Of a DNA stretch of 48,248 bases, positions 8,473 to 16,788 are shown one piece after another (within the stretch, counting starts at the first letter, position 1; every line of letters starts with the position of its first letter). Position numbers and translations under genes: made by a program. This DNA is from Anaerolineae bacterium (lineage in GTDB: Bacteria; Chloroflexota; Anaerolineae; 4572-78; J111): NCBI GenBank assembly GCA_023151115.1, contig JAKLJP010000051.1, positions 1 to 48,248 of the forward strand. The letters are read 5' to 3'. The notes beneath the pieces are model-generated. The model saw only the letters and a program-made list of their open reading frames with translations, did not search any database and had not been told where the DNA came from.

Positions 8473-8521
8473 GGTATTGACCATAAAATCCTCAGAACTA
8501 GAAACCTTCAACATTCCAACG

Positions 8522-11197
8522 TTAAACAGTTTCCCCCCCACTCTGCTGAATCAACTTCGCTACCAGCGCCGTCCAGCCGGTTTGGTGGCTGGCTCCAATG
8601 CCCGCCCCGTTGTCGCCATGGAAATATTCGTAAAAGGGCAGGTAGTCACGCCAGTGGGGGTCGTGGTGGAACAGGTCAACCCCGCCGAAGACAGGCCGCC
8701 GCCCAGCCTCGTCGCGCCGGAAAATCGCCATCAAGCGGCGGGATAGGTCGGTGGCGACCTCATCCAGCGTGGCCCACTGCCCTGAATAGCGCGGCAGTTC
8801 CACCTTGAGCGAGTCGTTATAATAATGATGGTACTTTTGCAGCGACTCGATCATTAAATAATTGACCGGAAACCAGATGGGGCCGCGCCAGTTGGAGTTG
8901 CCGCCAAAAAGGCCGCTGCTCGATTCCGCCGGTTCGTAGCTGACAATATGCACCTGGCCGTTGGCGTTGAAAAGGTACGGTTCATCGCGGTGGCGCTGCG
9001 ACAGCGAGCGCAGGCCATAATCGGACAGGAATTGGGTGGGGTCGAGCATACGCGGCAGAATTTTGGTCAATTTGTCCCGGTCGGCGATGGCCAGCAGGCG
9101 GCGGCCGTTCTGCCCCGGCTCGGTCAGCGAGGCAATGTTCTGGACCAGTTGGGGCCGGTATTCCAGAAACCACTCCATGCGCTGGCGAAAGCGGGGCAGC
9201 TTTTCCAGCAAATCGGGTTCCAGCGTCTCCACGGCAAACAGCGGAATCAAGCCCACCAACGAGCGAATTTTGAGCGGGACGTGCCGGCCATCGGGCAGGT
9301 GCAGGACATCGTAAAAGAAACCATCCGTTTCATCCCACAAGCTAAAGCCATCGCCCAGATTACAAATGGCGTTGGCAATGTAGATGAAGTGCTCAAAAAA
9401 CTTGGTGGCCACATCCTCATAAGCCCGGTCGGTGCGGGCCAGTTCCAGGGCAATGGCCAGCATATTCAGGCAGTACATACCCATCCAGGCCGTGCCGTCG
9501 GCCTGCTCCAGGAAGCCGCCGGTGGGTAAAGGTTTGCTGCGGTCAAACACGCCGATGTTATCCAGCCCCAAAAAGCCGCCCTGAAAAATATTGTTGCCTT
9601 CGGTATCCTTGCGGTTGACCCACCAGGTAAAGTTGAGCAGCAATTTGTGGAAAATCCGCTCCAAAAAGCCCGTATCGGCCCGGCCGGTCAAGTTGCGGGT
9701 GATTTTGTAGACCCGCCAGGCGGCCCAGGCGTGGACCGGCGGGTTGACATCGCTAAAGGCCCACTCGTAGGCCGGAATCTGGCCGTTGGGGTGCATGTAC
9801 CACTCGCGCAGGAGCAAAATCAACTGGCGCTTGGCTAATTCGGGGTCAACCAGGGCAATCGGCAGGCAGTGGAAGGCCAAATCCCAGGCAGCGTACCAGG
9901 GATACTCCCACTTGTCGGGCATGGACAACACATCGAGGTTATAAAGATGTTGCCACTCCGCGTTGCGCCCATATTTGCGCCAGCGCGGTGGGGGTGGGCC
10001 GGCCGGGTCGCCGTCGAGCCAGAGCTGCACCCCGTAATGATAAAATTGCTTGCTCCACAGCAGCCCGGCAAAAGCCTGGCGCTGGATGCGCCGCTCATCC
10101 TCGCTCAGGGTAGGGGCCTGAACGGCGGCAAAAAACTCGTCGGCCTCTTGCTGGCGCTGGCTGAAAACGGCGTCGAAATCGCTAAAGGGCGCATCCAGGG
10201 AGGTGTTGGCAAAGCGGACATGCGCCTCCGCCGTTTCGCCGGGGGCCAGCACAGCCCGGAAATGAGCGGCGACCTTGGTGCCGCTGCGGGCCGGGTTGAC
10301 CCGTTCCAGCCGGCCATGCACCACCGCCTCGTGGATGCCGTCTTTGACATACGGGCTGGCGTTGGGCACGCCAAAGAGCCGTTCCATGTTGGTGTCGTTT
10401 TCGGTAAACAGTAGAAAGGTGGAGTCTTGAAAGGGCAGCGGATCGAGCGCCCCCAGCCCACTGACGTACCACCAGCGGTCGCCCAGGTGACGGTGCTGCA
10501 AGTGGACGGTCCCCCAATCAATCGCGCGCATCTCAGGCCGGGCGGCATTGTGGCCCCACGACCAGGTGTTGCGATACCACAGATGGGGCAAAATATGGAG
10601 CAGGGCCGGCTCCGGGCCGCGATTGACCGCTGTAATGCGGCAGAGAATATCTTCCTGGTCGGCTTTGGCGTACTCGATGAACACGTCGAAGTAGCGCCCG
10701 GCGGCAAAGGCGTCGTGGAGGGCGTCAATCAGCTCAAACTCCGCAGTGTGCCGTCCACGCCGCCGGTTTTCATCCACCAGCCAGGCGTAGGGATACTCCA
10801 CTTGCGGGTATTTGTAAAGCATCTTCATGTAGGAGTGGGTCGGCGTGCTGTCGAGGTAAAAATAATACTCTTTGACATCTTCGCCGTGGTTGCCCTCCGG
10901 GCCGGTCAGCCCGAAAAGGCGCTCTTTGAGGATAGGGTCGCGCCCGTTCCACAGGGCTACAGCCAGGCAGACATTCTGGAAGCGATTGCAGACCCCGCCC
11001 AGGCCGTCTTCATTCCAGCGATAAGCCCGGCTGCGGGCGTGATCGTGCGGAAAGTAATCCCAGGCTTCGCCGCTGGCGCTGTAATCCTCGCGCACCGTGC
11101 CCCAGGCCCGCTCACTGAGATACGGCCCCCAATTTTTCCAGTCCCCCCGCCGGCTCTCCGAGTCGGCCAGGCGTTGATGTTCGGCGGTTTGCGACAT
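8522..11197 (-). CDS. GH63-type glycosidase (MGH1-like alpha-glucosidase/mannosylglycerate hydrolase relative)
   Basis: This 891-residue protein belongs to the large bacterial group related to GH63 processing glucosidase. It opens with the group's typical [18 protein letters not shown] (23-40) and ends in an (alpha/alpha)6-barrel half with [18 protein letters not shown] (429-446). The Asp in WDLAFH (Asp439) is the probable general acid. Later motifs include [15 protein letters not shown] and the C-terminal [10 protein letters not shown]. It lacks a signal peptide, so it probably acts in the cytoplasm on alpha-linked gluco- or manno-oligosaccharides or on compatible-solute glycosides. Exact substrate cannot be read from sequence. 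The ATG is preceded by AAGGGGGG. It is the last gene of a leftward run and the coding part carries no repeat insertion. Confidence 0.85.
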   Translation of the reverse strand: MSQTAEHQRLADSESRRGDWKNWGPYLSERAWGTVREDYSASGEAWDYFPHDHARSRAYRWNEDGLGGVCNRFQNVCLAVALWNGRDPILKERLFGLTGPEGNHGEDVKEYYFYLDSTPTHSYMKMLYKYPQVEYPYAWLVDENRRRGRHTAEFELIDALHDAFAAGRYFDVFIEYAKADQEDILCRITAVNRGPEPALLHILPHLWYRNTWSWGHNAARPEMRAIDWGTVHLQHRHLGDRWWYVSGLGALDPLPFQDSTFLLFTENDTNMERLFGVPNASPYVKDGIHEAVVHGRLERVNPARSGTKVAAHFRAVLAPGETAEAHVRFANTSLDAPFSDFDAVFSQRQQEADEFFAAVQAPTLSEDERRIQRQAFAGLLWSKQFYHYGVQLWLDGDPAGPPPPRWRKYGRNAEWQHLYNLDVLSMPDKWEYPWYAAWDLAFHCLPIALVDPELAKRQLILLLREWYMHPNGQIPAYEWAFSDVNPPVHAWAAWRVYKITRNLTGRADTGFLERIFHKLLLNFTWWVNRKDTEGNNIFQGGFLGLDNIGVFDRSKPLPTGGFLEQADGTAWMGMYCLNMLAIALELARTDRAYEDVATKFFEHFIYIANAICNLGDGFSLWDETDGFFYDVLHLPDGRHVPLKIRSLVGLIPLFAVETLEPDLLEKLPRFRQRMEWFLEYRPQLVQNIASLTEPGQNGRRLLAIADRDKLTKILPRMLDPTQFLSDYGLRSLSQRHRDEPYLFNANGQVHIVSYEPAESSSGLFGGNSNWRGPIWFPVNYLMIESLQKYHHYYNDSLKVELPRYSGQWATLDEVATDLSRRLMAIFRRDEAGRRPVFGGVDLFHHDPHWRDYLPFYEYFHGDNGAGIGASHQTGWTALVAKLIQQSGGETV

Positions 11198-11215
11198 AGC
11201 ATCCCCCCCTTCTAA

Positions 11216-11301
11216 TTATGAACTGTGAATGATGAATTGTGAATGAAAAGCGCCTGATAGACTCATTCACAATTCACAATTGACAATTCACAATTCACAA
11301 T
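11216..11301. repeat. Inverted repeat, AATTGTGAATTGTGAAT family
   Basis: The left part (gaactgtgaatgatgaattgt) and right part (attcacaattcacaattgac) are complementary multimers of the same word. It fills the gap between the glycosidase gene and the lipoprotein gene. Confidence 0.7.
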
Positions 11302-11302
11302 T

Positions 11303-11803
11303 TTATTTGACCCCCGGCACATCCACCTGACGCTCCAGCTTGCGGCCATCGGGCAGAGTGGCTTTGACCAGAATGAACCAATCACCGGCCATGTTGAATT
11401 CAAGCGGGGCTTCGTAGCGGCCCGGTGCGACTTCGGCGGGTTTGGAAAAGGTGGGGGCCATCCCGGCGTGAACCATATTACCCTCCAACTCCACCTGCGC
11501 CCCACTGACCGGCTGGCCCCCGGCGTCGCTGAACGTCAGCGTCACTGTCGCCTGGCCCACCGCCGGCGGATTTGGATTGACCGTCACCTCGACCTCCACA
11601 TCCGACGAGTCTGGCCCGGCCCGGCGACAGCCGGCCAGGATTAACAACAATATAGCGAGAAGGATAAAAGCAGCGCGGGGCTGAAGCCGCCGCGCTGAGA
11701 GGGCAAAGCTCTCCGAGCTAAAAACTAGCCCGTGAGGGCTTCGCTCTTTCAGACCGACGGCTTCAGCCTCGGACTTTGCCGGACGGAAGTTCTTATTTTT
11801 CAT
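11303..11803 (-). CDS. YtkA/FixH-like lipoprotein with a repeat-derived N-terminus
   Basis: This 166-residue protein has a hydrophobic stretch AAFILLAILLLILAGC whose end is a lipobox (Cys about 59), so it is a lipoprotein. The mature part holds a YtkA-like (PF13115-type) domain: GQPVSGAQVELEGNMVHAGM, then APGRYEAPLEFNMAGDW. This domain occurs in exported proteins linked to metal handling or redox work, but no partner here fixes the role. The roughly 45 residues before the signal core are encoded by a GGCTTCAGCCCCGCGC-type palindrome (about 11668-11778). No other start codon lies between, so the real start is ATG 11803, which overlaps the end of the DUF169 gene by 11 nt. Confidence 0.7.
   Translation of the reverse strand: MKNKNFRPAKSEAEAVGLKERSPHGLVFSSESFALSARRLQPRAAFILLAILLLILAGCRRAGPDSSDVEVEVTVNPNPPAVGQATVTLTFSDAGGQPVSGAQVELEGNMVHAGMAPTFSKPAEVAPGRYEAPLEFNMAGDWFILVKATLPDGRKLERQVDVPGVK
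11668..11778. repeat. GCTGAAGCCG palindromic repeat inside the lipoprotein 5' end
   Basis: The arms GCGGGGCTGAAGCCGCCG and GACGGCTTCAGCCTCGG enclose AGAGGGCAAAGCTCTC and GAGGGCTTCGCTCTTT sub-hairpins. It is translated in frame as the n-region ahead of the signal peptide. Confidence 0.6.
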
Positions 11804-12602
11804 CCTTCATCCTTCCGCCTTCATCCTTTCCCCACAGCTCTTCCATCTTGACGTAGTGTTCTGGAAATTCCCCGGTGTAATTGAGGAATTTGGGGATGGG
11901 GTAACGAATGCCGCCCTGGTGGGTGCCTTCTAACCCCTCTAAAACCATCTCGATTTTGCTAAAAGGAATCGTGAAAGCCATCTCGCCATCGCCGGCCTGG
12001 GCAAAAACGCGGTCGCCGTAGCAGGGCAGGATGACCTGGCACTCGCCGGTTTTCATGGTGGTGATGACCGCATCCGCGCAGTCAATCCGCCCGGAGAAGC
12101 TGGACTCGATCCGCCCGCCGGTTTTCCACAGCCGGGCCGTGACCAACCGCATCACCTGGGCCGAGTTGCCGTAGACGATAATCACGTGCGGCTCAAAGGT
12201 GCAGCGCGACAGCGGCGCGGCGGCCACGAAAGCCCACTGCCGATAGTCCCACTTGTCCACCCCGGCCTCGGTCACGGCTCCCGCCGCCGGGGTTTCGGTG
12301 TACATACCGGCGCAGGTCATGCCGTTCAAAAAGTAATCCAGCAGCGGCTCAAAACCCCAGACCGCCTTGGCCAGCGGGCAGGAAAGGTCGTCGCCGTTCA
12401 TGGCAATGACCCGCCCGGTGTGGCGGACCATAGCAAACGCCTGGCAAATGGCCATCTCTTCGCCAAAATCGTGCTTGGGCCGTTTGGCCCGTTCCGGCAG
12501 CGGCTCCCCTTCGGCCAGCATCCGCACCGCCAACGGAAACGTCGCTGGGCGGATATGGGTTTGCAGGGCTTGGTCGAGGGTTTGGAGGGGGTTTAGGGTC
12601 AT
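11793..12602 (-). CDS. DUF169 family protein
   Basis: This 269-residue protein begins at ATG 12602, which has AAAGGA 8-9 nt upstream. The longer open frame upstream is only translated palindrome and was rejected. Family hallmarks visible are RHTGRVIAMNGDDLSCPLAK, FLNGMTCAG, Cys-containing SRCTFEPHVIIVYGNSAQVM and TGECQVILPCYGDR. DUF169 proteins have no established biochemical function; the conserved Asp-Asp-x-x-Cys-Pro and other cysteines suggest metal or cofactor binding (inference). The last residues (RMKDEK) come from a GGATGAAGGATGAA repeat. It overlaps the start of the lipoprotein gene, so the two are probably one transcript. Confidence 0.75.
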   Translation of the reverse strand: MTLNPLQTLDQALQTHIRPATFPLAVRMLAEGEPLPERAKRPKHDFGEEMAICQAFAMVRHTGRVIAMNGDDLSCPLAKAVWGFEPLLDYFLNGMTCAGMYTETPAAGAVTEAGVDKWDYRQWAFVAAAPLSRCTFEPHVIIVYGNSAQVMRLVTARLWKTGGRIESSFSGRIDCADAVITTMKTGECQVILPCYGDRVFAQAGDGEMAFTIPFSKIEMVLEGLEGTHQGGIRYPIPKFLNYTGEFPEHYVKMEELWGKDEGGRMKDEK

Positions 12603-12629
12603 CGGATACGTCCTTTCGATCAGATGGAT

Positions 12630-12726
12630 TGTCATTTCGAGGCCGGAGGCCGAGAAATCTGCCAGGGACAAGGTTAATCGCCCCCGGCGAAGAGGATTTC
12701 TCCCCGCAGGGCGGGTCGAAATGACA
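12630..12726. repeat. TGTCATTTCGA palindrome, copy 1
   Basis: 97 bp. The left arm starts TGTCATTTCGAGGCCGGAGG and runs into GAGAAATCT. The right arm is GGATTTCTCCCCGCAGGGCG followed by GGTCGAAATGACA. Confidence 0.85.
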
Positions 12727-12737
12727 TGATCCCCGGC

Positions 12738-12828
12738 TGTCATTTCGAGGCCGGAGGCCGAGAAATCTTCAAGGTACAAAATTAAGTGACCCTGGTGAAG
12801 AAGATTTCTCCCTACGGTCGAAATGACA
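12738..12828. repeat. TGTCATTTCGA palindrome, copy 2
   Basis: 91 bp. Same arms as copy 1, with a different centre and the shorter right arm GATTTCTCCCTACGGTCG followed by AAATGACA. Confidence 0.85.
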
Positions 12829-12840
12829 TTCTGCCTGCGC

Positions 12841-12879
12841 TGTCATTTCGAGCGACCCGCAAGGGGGTGCGAGAAATCT
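12841..12879. repeat. TGTCATTTCGA palindrome, single arm abutting the GIY-YIG stop codon
   Basis: The arm TGTCATTTCGAGCGACCCGC...GAGAAATCT ends at the first base of the GIY-YIG stop codon (12879-12881). The complementary arm is not on this side of the gene. Confidence 0.75.
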
Positions 12880-13169
12880 TACTTCCACCGTTCACTCAAA
12901 TCTTGCCACTCAGGATTCATACTCGTCACCAGATCATTCTTCTTTTCTCGACGCCACTTTTTTATTTCCTTCTCACGGTGAAGGGCGGCATTTACGTCAG
13001 ACGTCTCTTCAAAATAAACCAATTTGTTGACATTATACTTTGCCGTAAAGCCTTGAACCAGTTTATGTTTGTGTTCATAAAGGCGACGTTCCAGATTGTT
13101 GGTTACGCCTACATATATCACTTGATCGTTCCAATTGGTTAACAAGTAAACGTAGTAGGATGAACTCAT
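12879..13169 (-). CDS. Small GIY-YIG domain protein bracketed by palindromes
   Basis: This 96-residue protein carries YYVYLLTNWNDQVIYVGVTN (about residues 5-24), the GIY-YIG core in its YVY...YVG variant, then the conserved Arg and helix LERRLYEHKHK, and LVYFEETSDVNAALHREKEI with the conserved Glu. This is the small stand-alone (UPF0213/YhbQ-type) GIY-YIG group, whose members are putative structure-specific nucleases. The start ATG 13167-13169 is preceded by AGAAGGA at 9 nt. The longer upstream open frame is only palindrome. The gene lies almost exactly between members of one palindrome family: an arm ends at its stop codon and a full copy starts 20 bp upstream of its ATG. It may be the enzyme that moves or processes the repeat (inference). 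Confidence 0.85.
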   Translation of the reverse strand: MSSSYYVYLLTNWNDQVIYVGVTNNLERRLYEHKHKLVQGFTAKYNVNKLVYFEETSDVNAALHREKEIKKWRREKKNDLVTSMNPEWQDLSERWK

Positions 13170-13189
13170 GAGAATCAATCCTTCTGCTG

Positions 13190-13288
13190 TGTCATTTCGA
13201 GGCCGGAGGCCGAGAAATCTGCTAAGCAGACTACCACAGAGACCGGCGACGAAGAGGATTTCTCCCCGCAGGGCGGGTCGAAATGACA
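13190..13288. repeat. TGTCATTTCGA palindrome, copy 3 (99 bp)
   Basis: Starts 20 bp upstream of the GIY-YIG start codon. Identical over 99 bp to 13313-13411. Confidence 0.9.
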
Positions 13289-13312
13289 GAAGGAGGTGCA
13301 GTTCTTCGTCCC

Positions 13313-13411
13313 TGTCATTTCGAGGCCGGAGGCCGAGAAATCTGCTAAGCAGACTACCACAGAGACCGGCGACGAAGAGGATTTCTCCCCGCAGGGCGGG
13401 TCGAAATGACA
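13313..13411. repeat. TGTCATTTCGA palindrome, copy 4, identical to copy 3
   Basis: Same 99 bp as 13190-13288 in the same orientation, 24 bp away, including the non-palindromic centre (gctaagcagactaccacag). This indicates a recent duplication. Confidence 0.9.
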
Positions 13412-13438
13412 GAAGAAAGTCCCCCTGTCCTGATCCCT

Positions 13439-15052
13439 TCAATTAATCCTTCGCTCATACCCCAGCCATTCCTTCTCCCGCAGCTTGAACTTCTGAATCT
13501 TCCCGGTCGAGGTCTTGGGCAGCGGGCCAAACTCGATGGCTTTGGGGCATTTGAAATGGGCCAGGCGCTCGCGGCAAAAGTCAATCATCTCCTGCTCGCT
13601 GGCGGCGGCGTCGGCTTTGAGGGTGACAAAGGCTTTGGGCACTTCGCCCCACTTGTCGTGAGGGATGGCAATCACGGCGGCTTCCAGCACCGCCGGGTGC
13701 TTGTAAAGCGTCTGCTCGATCTCGATGGTCGAGATGTTCTCGCCGCCGCTGATGATGATGTCTTTGGCCCGGTCGCGCAGCTCGATGTAGCCGTCGGGGT
13801 GCATCACCCCCACATCGCCGCTGTGGAACCAGCCGCCGCGAAAGGCCTCGGCGGTGGCTTCGGGCCGCTTGAAGTAGCCCTTCATCACGTTGTTGCCGCG
13901 CATAACCACCTCGCCCATGGTCGCAGCGTCGGCGGGCACGTCGTTCATGCGCTCATCCACCACCCGCAGCTCGGCGTGGATGTAAGCCACGCCCTGGCGG
14001 GCCTTGAGCCGGGCGCGCTGCTCGACCGGCAGGTCGTTCCAGGACGTTTGCCATTCGCAGATGGTGTGCGGGCCGTAGGTTTCGGTCAGGCCGTAGAGGT
14101 GGACAATTTCGGCCCCCAGCTCCTCCACCCGCTGAATAATCGTCGGCGAGGGTGGAGCGGCGGCCATGGCGATGCGCAGCGGGCGGCGCAGCTTCAAATC
14201 TTTGACTGCCGGATCGTTGATTAACATGATCATAACCGTTGGCGCGCCGCAGAAATGAGTCACGCCTTCCTCCATAATGAGCGAGATGGCCTTACCGGGT
14301 TCATACTTGCGCAGGCAAACGTGGGTTGCGCCGACGGCGGCCACGCCCCAGGTAAAACACCAGCCGTTGCAGTGAAACATGGGCAGCGTCCACAGGTAGA
14401 CCGAGGTGCTGTTCATGCCCAGTTCCACTGTTTCGGCTAGAGCATTGAGATAGGCCCCACGATGAGTGTACATCACCCCTTTCGGCTGGCCGGTGGTGCC
14501 GCTGGTGTAGTTGATCGAAATGGTCTCGTTCTCGTCTTCCAGCCAGAACGGCACAGGGCCGGCTGACCCGCCGGCCAGGAAGCTCTCGTAATCGAGGCCG
14601 GGCAGAGGCTCGCCGGGTGCGCCGGCCTCGTGGTCCACAATGTTGACAACCGTCTGCACCGTTTCCAGCGACTCGCGGATGGGGGCAATCAAGGCGGCCA
14701 GTTCGGTGTCTACAAAGAGCAGCCGGGCCTCGGAATGGTTCAAAATATACAGGATTTCCGCCGAAGAAAGGCGGGTGTTGATGGCCACCAGCACCCCGCC
14801 GGCCAGCGGCACGCCAAAGTGGGCTTCGAGCAGCGGCGGGATGTTGGGGCACAAAAAGGCGACTCGCTCGCCCTGGCCCAGCCCCCAATCGCGCAGGGCA
14901 TTCGCCAGCCGGTTGACCCGCCCCGCAAATTCCGGGTAGGTAACGCGCTGCTGGCCGTAAACAATCGCCGTTTTCTCCCGAAAGACATAGGCGCTGCGGT
15001 CCAAAAAGCTCTGCGGGGTGAGGGGGGTGTAATAGACTTCTTTGAATGGCAT
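13439..15052 (-). CDS. Acyl-CoA synthetase (AMP-binding family)
   Basis: This 537-residue, full-length member of the adenylate-forming family carries the P-loop-like motif YTSGTTGQPKG (182-192), YGLTETYGP, the GGWFHSGDVGVMHPDGYIEL hinge region with RDRAKDIIISGGENIS, and the C-terminal catalytic lysine in PKTSTGKIQKF (about residue 519). It activates a carboxylic acid to acyl-AMP and then acyl-CoA. The sequence type resembles medium/short or branched-chain acyl-CoA ligases (for example DmdB-like), but the substrate is not decided. AAGGAGG lies 7-8 nt before the ATG. The CoA-transferase subunits lie directly upstream in the same direction, suggesting joint use of acyl-CoA intermediates. Confidence 0.88.
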   Translation of the reverse strand: MPFKEVYYTPLTPQSFLDRSAYVFREKTAIVYGQQRVTYPEFAGRVNRLANALRDWGLGQGERVAFLCPNIPPLLEAHFGVPLAGGVLVAINTRLSSAEILYILNHSEARLLFVDTELAALIAPIRESLETVQTVVNIVDHEAGAPGEPLPGLDYESFLAGGSAGPVPFWLEDENETISINYTSGTTGQPKGVMYTHRGAYLNALAETVELGMNSTSVYLWTLPMFHCNGWCFTWGVAAVGATHVCLRKYEPGKAISLIMEEGVTHFCGAPTVMIMLINDPAVKDLKLRRPLRIAMAAAPPSPTIIQRVEELGAEIVHLYGLTETYGPHTICEWQTSWNDLPVEQRARLKARQGVAYIHAELRVVDERMNDVPADAATMGEVVMRGNNVMKGYFKRPEATAEAFRGGWFHSGDVGVMHPDGYIELRDRAKDIIISGGENISTIEIEQTLYKHPAVLEAAVIAIPHDKWGEVPKAFVTLKADAAASEQEMIDFCRERLAHFKCPKAIEFGPLPKTSTGKIQKFKLREKEWLGYERRIN

Positions 15053-15064
15053 GGTGAACCTCCT

Positions 15065-15145
15065 TGTTCAAATAACGTGGTGCGTAGTGCGTGGTGCGTG
15101 CTCTGTTTTTTACCACGCACTACGCACCACGTACCACGCATTTAT
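15065..15145. repeat. Inverted repeat, GTGCGTAGTGCGTGG family
   Basis: The arms ggtgcgtagtgcgtggtgcg and ccacgcactacgcaccacg are separated by a T-rich loop. Further copies lie at 23637-23695 (inside the cruF end) and 43952-43988. Confidence 0.8.
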
Positions 15146-15877
15146 TCAAAACTCTATCAAGCGCACCTTCTCCGGGTCCACCGCTTCCAGCGCGGCCAGT
15201 TCCTCCGGCGTGGGTGGGGGAGTGATAGGGACAGCGGGGGGCAGGTTGAGGGCAAAGCCGGTTTGGGCCTGAACTTCGCCGGGTGAACTGTAGGGATGGA
15301 TGCTCTCAACGGTCAAGCGGCCTTCGACGCGGCGAAAAACGCACAGAGGGGTGACGACGCGATCTACCCGGCCGCCGGTGGTTTTGAAGCTGACCCGCTC
15401 GACAAAGGTGCGCGGGTCGTGCTTGGTCCGCCAGAGAAGGGTCCGTTTGGCCGTCGGCATAATACAGGCTGAGCCGGCTCCGCCGGGCAGGCGCACTTTG
15501 GGCCGGTGAACGTCGCCATTGGGGCCGGGGATCAGGCTCATGTTGATCTGGCCCAAAGCGTCAATCTGCACGCCGGAGAGAAAAGCTGTGTCCAGCTTGC
15601 CCCGCGCCGATAGATCAAACAAATCGGTCAGCGTGACCAAGCTGCGCGTGCCCTGGAGCAGCCGAGGGTCAACCGTAGAAGCGGGCAGAGCCGCCGGCGT
15701 GGGGTCAATCGAGCCGGTGATGTTGAGATAAACCAGGTTGGGTGCGTGCAGCCGCTTAGCCAGCAGTATTGCCACCATCGGTACGGGCGAAGCGACGCCG
15801 TGAAAAACGGTTTCTCCATCCCGCAGCAGCCGGGCCAGGGCGATGGGCAGCATAATGTCGGGGGTGAGAGGGGGCAT
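15146..15877 (-). CDS. CoA-transferase family I, beta subunit-like (GctB/IpdB type)
   Basis: This 243-residue protein matches the beta chain of family I CoA-transferases: ITGSIDPTPAALP, LSGVQIDALGQINMSLIPG, HRPKVRLPGGAGSACI, then FVERVSFKTTGG. The start ATG 15875-15877 is preceded by AGGA at 8 nt. The longer frame upstream (MLPCYLLPCY...) is translated repeat. By eye, the position of the catalytic Glu of glutaconate CoA-transferase (an E-S-G before the V/I-GA stretch) is Ile in NITGSID. If so, the protein cannot form the glutamyl-CoA intermediate and may act like the ring-opening hydrolase IpdAB or on an unusual acyl-CoA. It pairs with the alpha gene upstream. Confidence 0.8.
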   Translation of the reverse strand: MPPLTPDIMLPIALARLLRDGETVFHGVASPVPMVAILLAKRLHAPNLVYLNITGSIDPTPAALPASTVDPRLLQGTRSLVTLTDLFDLSARGKLDTAFLSGVQIDALGQINMSLIPGPNGDVHRPKVRLPGGAGSACIMPTAKRTLLWRTKHDPRTFVERVSFKTTGGRVDRVVTPLCVFRRVEGRLTVESIHPYSSPGEVQAQTGFALNLPPAVPITPPPTPEELAALEAVDPEKVRLIEF

Positions 15878-15898
15878 CACAACCGTCCTGAAAAAGAA

Positions 15899-15979
15899 GG
15901 TAAAGTAACAGGGTAGCAGGTAGCAAGGTAGCAAAAACCTGCTACCCTGCTACCTTGCGACTCTGCTACCTTGTTACCC
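15899..15979. repeat. Inverted repeat, GGTAGCAAGGTAGCAGGGTAGC family
   Basis: The arms ggtagcaggtagcaaggtagc and gctaccctgctaccttgc are followed by a further half copy. The repeat reaches into the alpha-subunit gene and supplies its stop codon (TAG at 15966-15968). Confidence 0.75.
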
Positions 15980-16766
15980 TGCGTAAAAATCGCTCAAAAT
16001 CCTCCACTGTGCGCGTGCTTGCCACATACTCCGCCAAATACTCGGCATCATAATCATACAGCCCGGCGCAACTGCACGGCCAGGCCCCGGCCGGCGCTTC
16101 CACCACCATATCCACCATAAACCCGGCGATGGTCGTCAGTTCCGGCTGGGCGGTAAAGGTTTGCCCGTCTACAACGCGCTCGGTGGTTAAAATGACCCGG
16201 CGAGCCGCTGTGACCATTAATACATCTTCAAATAGCGTTCCCCGGATGCGGGCGTTGCCCTGTGTGTCGGCTTCGTGGACGTGAATAATGGCAACATCGG
16301 GGGTGATGGCGGGGATGGCGACCACGGATTGGCCGGTGTAGGGATCAATCACGGGGCGAAAGCCCTGGGCGGCCGGCACATCGGAGTCGGTCAGCCCGGC
16401 GACGGGCATAAAAGGGACGCCCTGCGCCGCCGCCCGCAGCCCGGCAATCACGCTGTAGCAGGCGTGTTCGCAGGCTTGCACCCGGCCCGCTTCGACGGCC
16501 TGGCGATACAGCCCGGCCATGCCAAACACATTTTCATAGCCGATAAAACCGGCCGTCACGGCGGAAGCTACCCCTGCGCCGCACAAAATGTCCACATCGT
16601 AGGCCCCGGCCGTTTTAACCAGGTTCAGCCCTTTTTTGCCCTGCCGGATCAGTTCATGTACCGCCGCCGAGGGGCTGCGATGAAGGGTATTCCCGCCCAA
16701 GGCCAGGGTGGCTCCGTTGGGTACCGTTGCCACCGCTTCAGCCAGAGAAATAACTTTATTGTTCAT
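15966..16766 (-). CDS. CoA-transferase family I, alpha subunit-like (GctA/IpdA type)
   Basis: This 266-residue protein has the alpha-chain landmarks VPNGATLALGGNTLHRSPSA (16-35), the phrase LVKTAGAYDVDILCGAGVAS, and TPDVAIIHVHEADTQGNARI with LTTERVVD. It forms the CoA-transferase (or IpdAB-like hydrolase) with the beta subunit 88 nt downstream. Both, plus the acyl-CoA synthetase, run leftward from a strong promoter at 16906-16933. The last residues (RRVTR) and the stop codon lie within a palindromic repeat, so the natural C-terminus was probably altered by repeat insertion. The SD is weak (GAGCG). The substrate is unknown; family assignment is firm. Confidence 0.83.
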   Translation of the reverse strand: MNNKVISLAEAVATVPNGATLALGGNTLHRSPSAAVHELIRQGKKGLNLVKTAGAYDVDILCGAGVASAVTAGFIGYENVFGMAGLYRQAVEAGRVQACEHACYSVIAGLRAAAQGVPFMPVAGLTDSDVPAAQGFRPVIDPYTGQSVVAIPAITPDVAIIHVHEADTQGNARIRGTLFEDVLMVTAARRVILTTERVVDGQTFTAQPELTTIAGFMVDMVVEAPAGAWPCSCAGLYDYDAEYLAEYVASTRTVEDFERFLRRVTR

Positions 16767-16788
16767 CGCTCAGTGATTGTCCAAAAAT

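Noticed and set aside
10427..11215. Plus-strand frame of 262 residues opposite the GH63-type gene
   Set aside because: It is an antisense shadow of a well-supported gene in GC-rich DNA.
12603..12779. N-terminal extension of the DUF169 frame
   Set aside because: The added residues are translated TGTCATTTCGA repeats (LEDFSASGLEMT). The ATG at 12602 has a good SD and begins at the conserved region.
13168..13446. Open frame of 92 residues on the plus strand (and longer minus-strand frames) across the palindromes
   Set aside because: The translation is only repeated palindrome sequence (SFRGRRPRNLLSRLPQRPAT) with no independent gene evidence.
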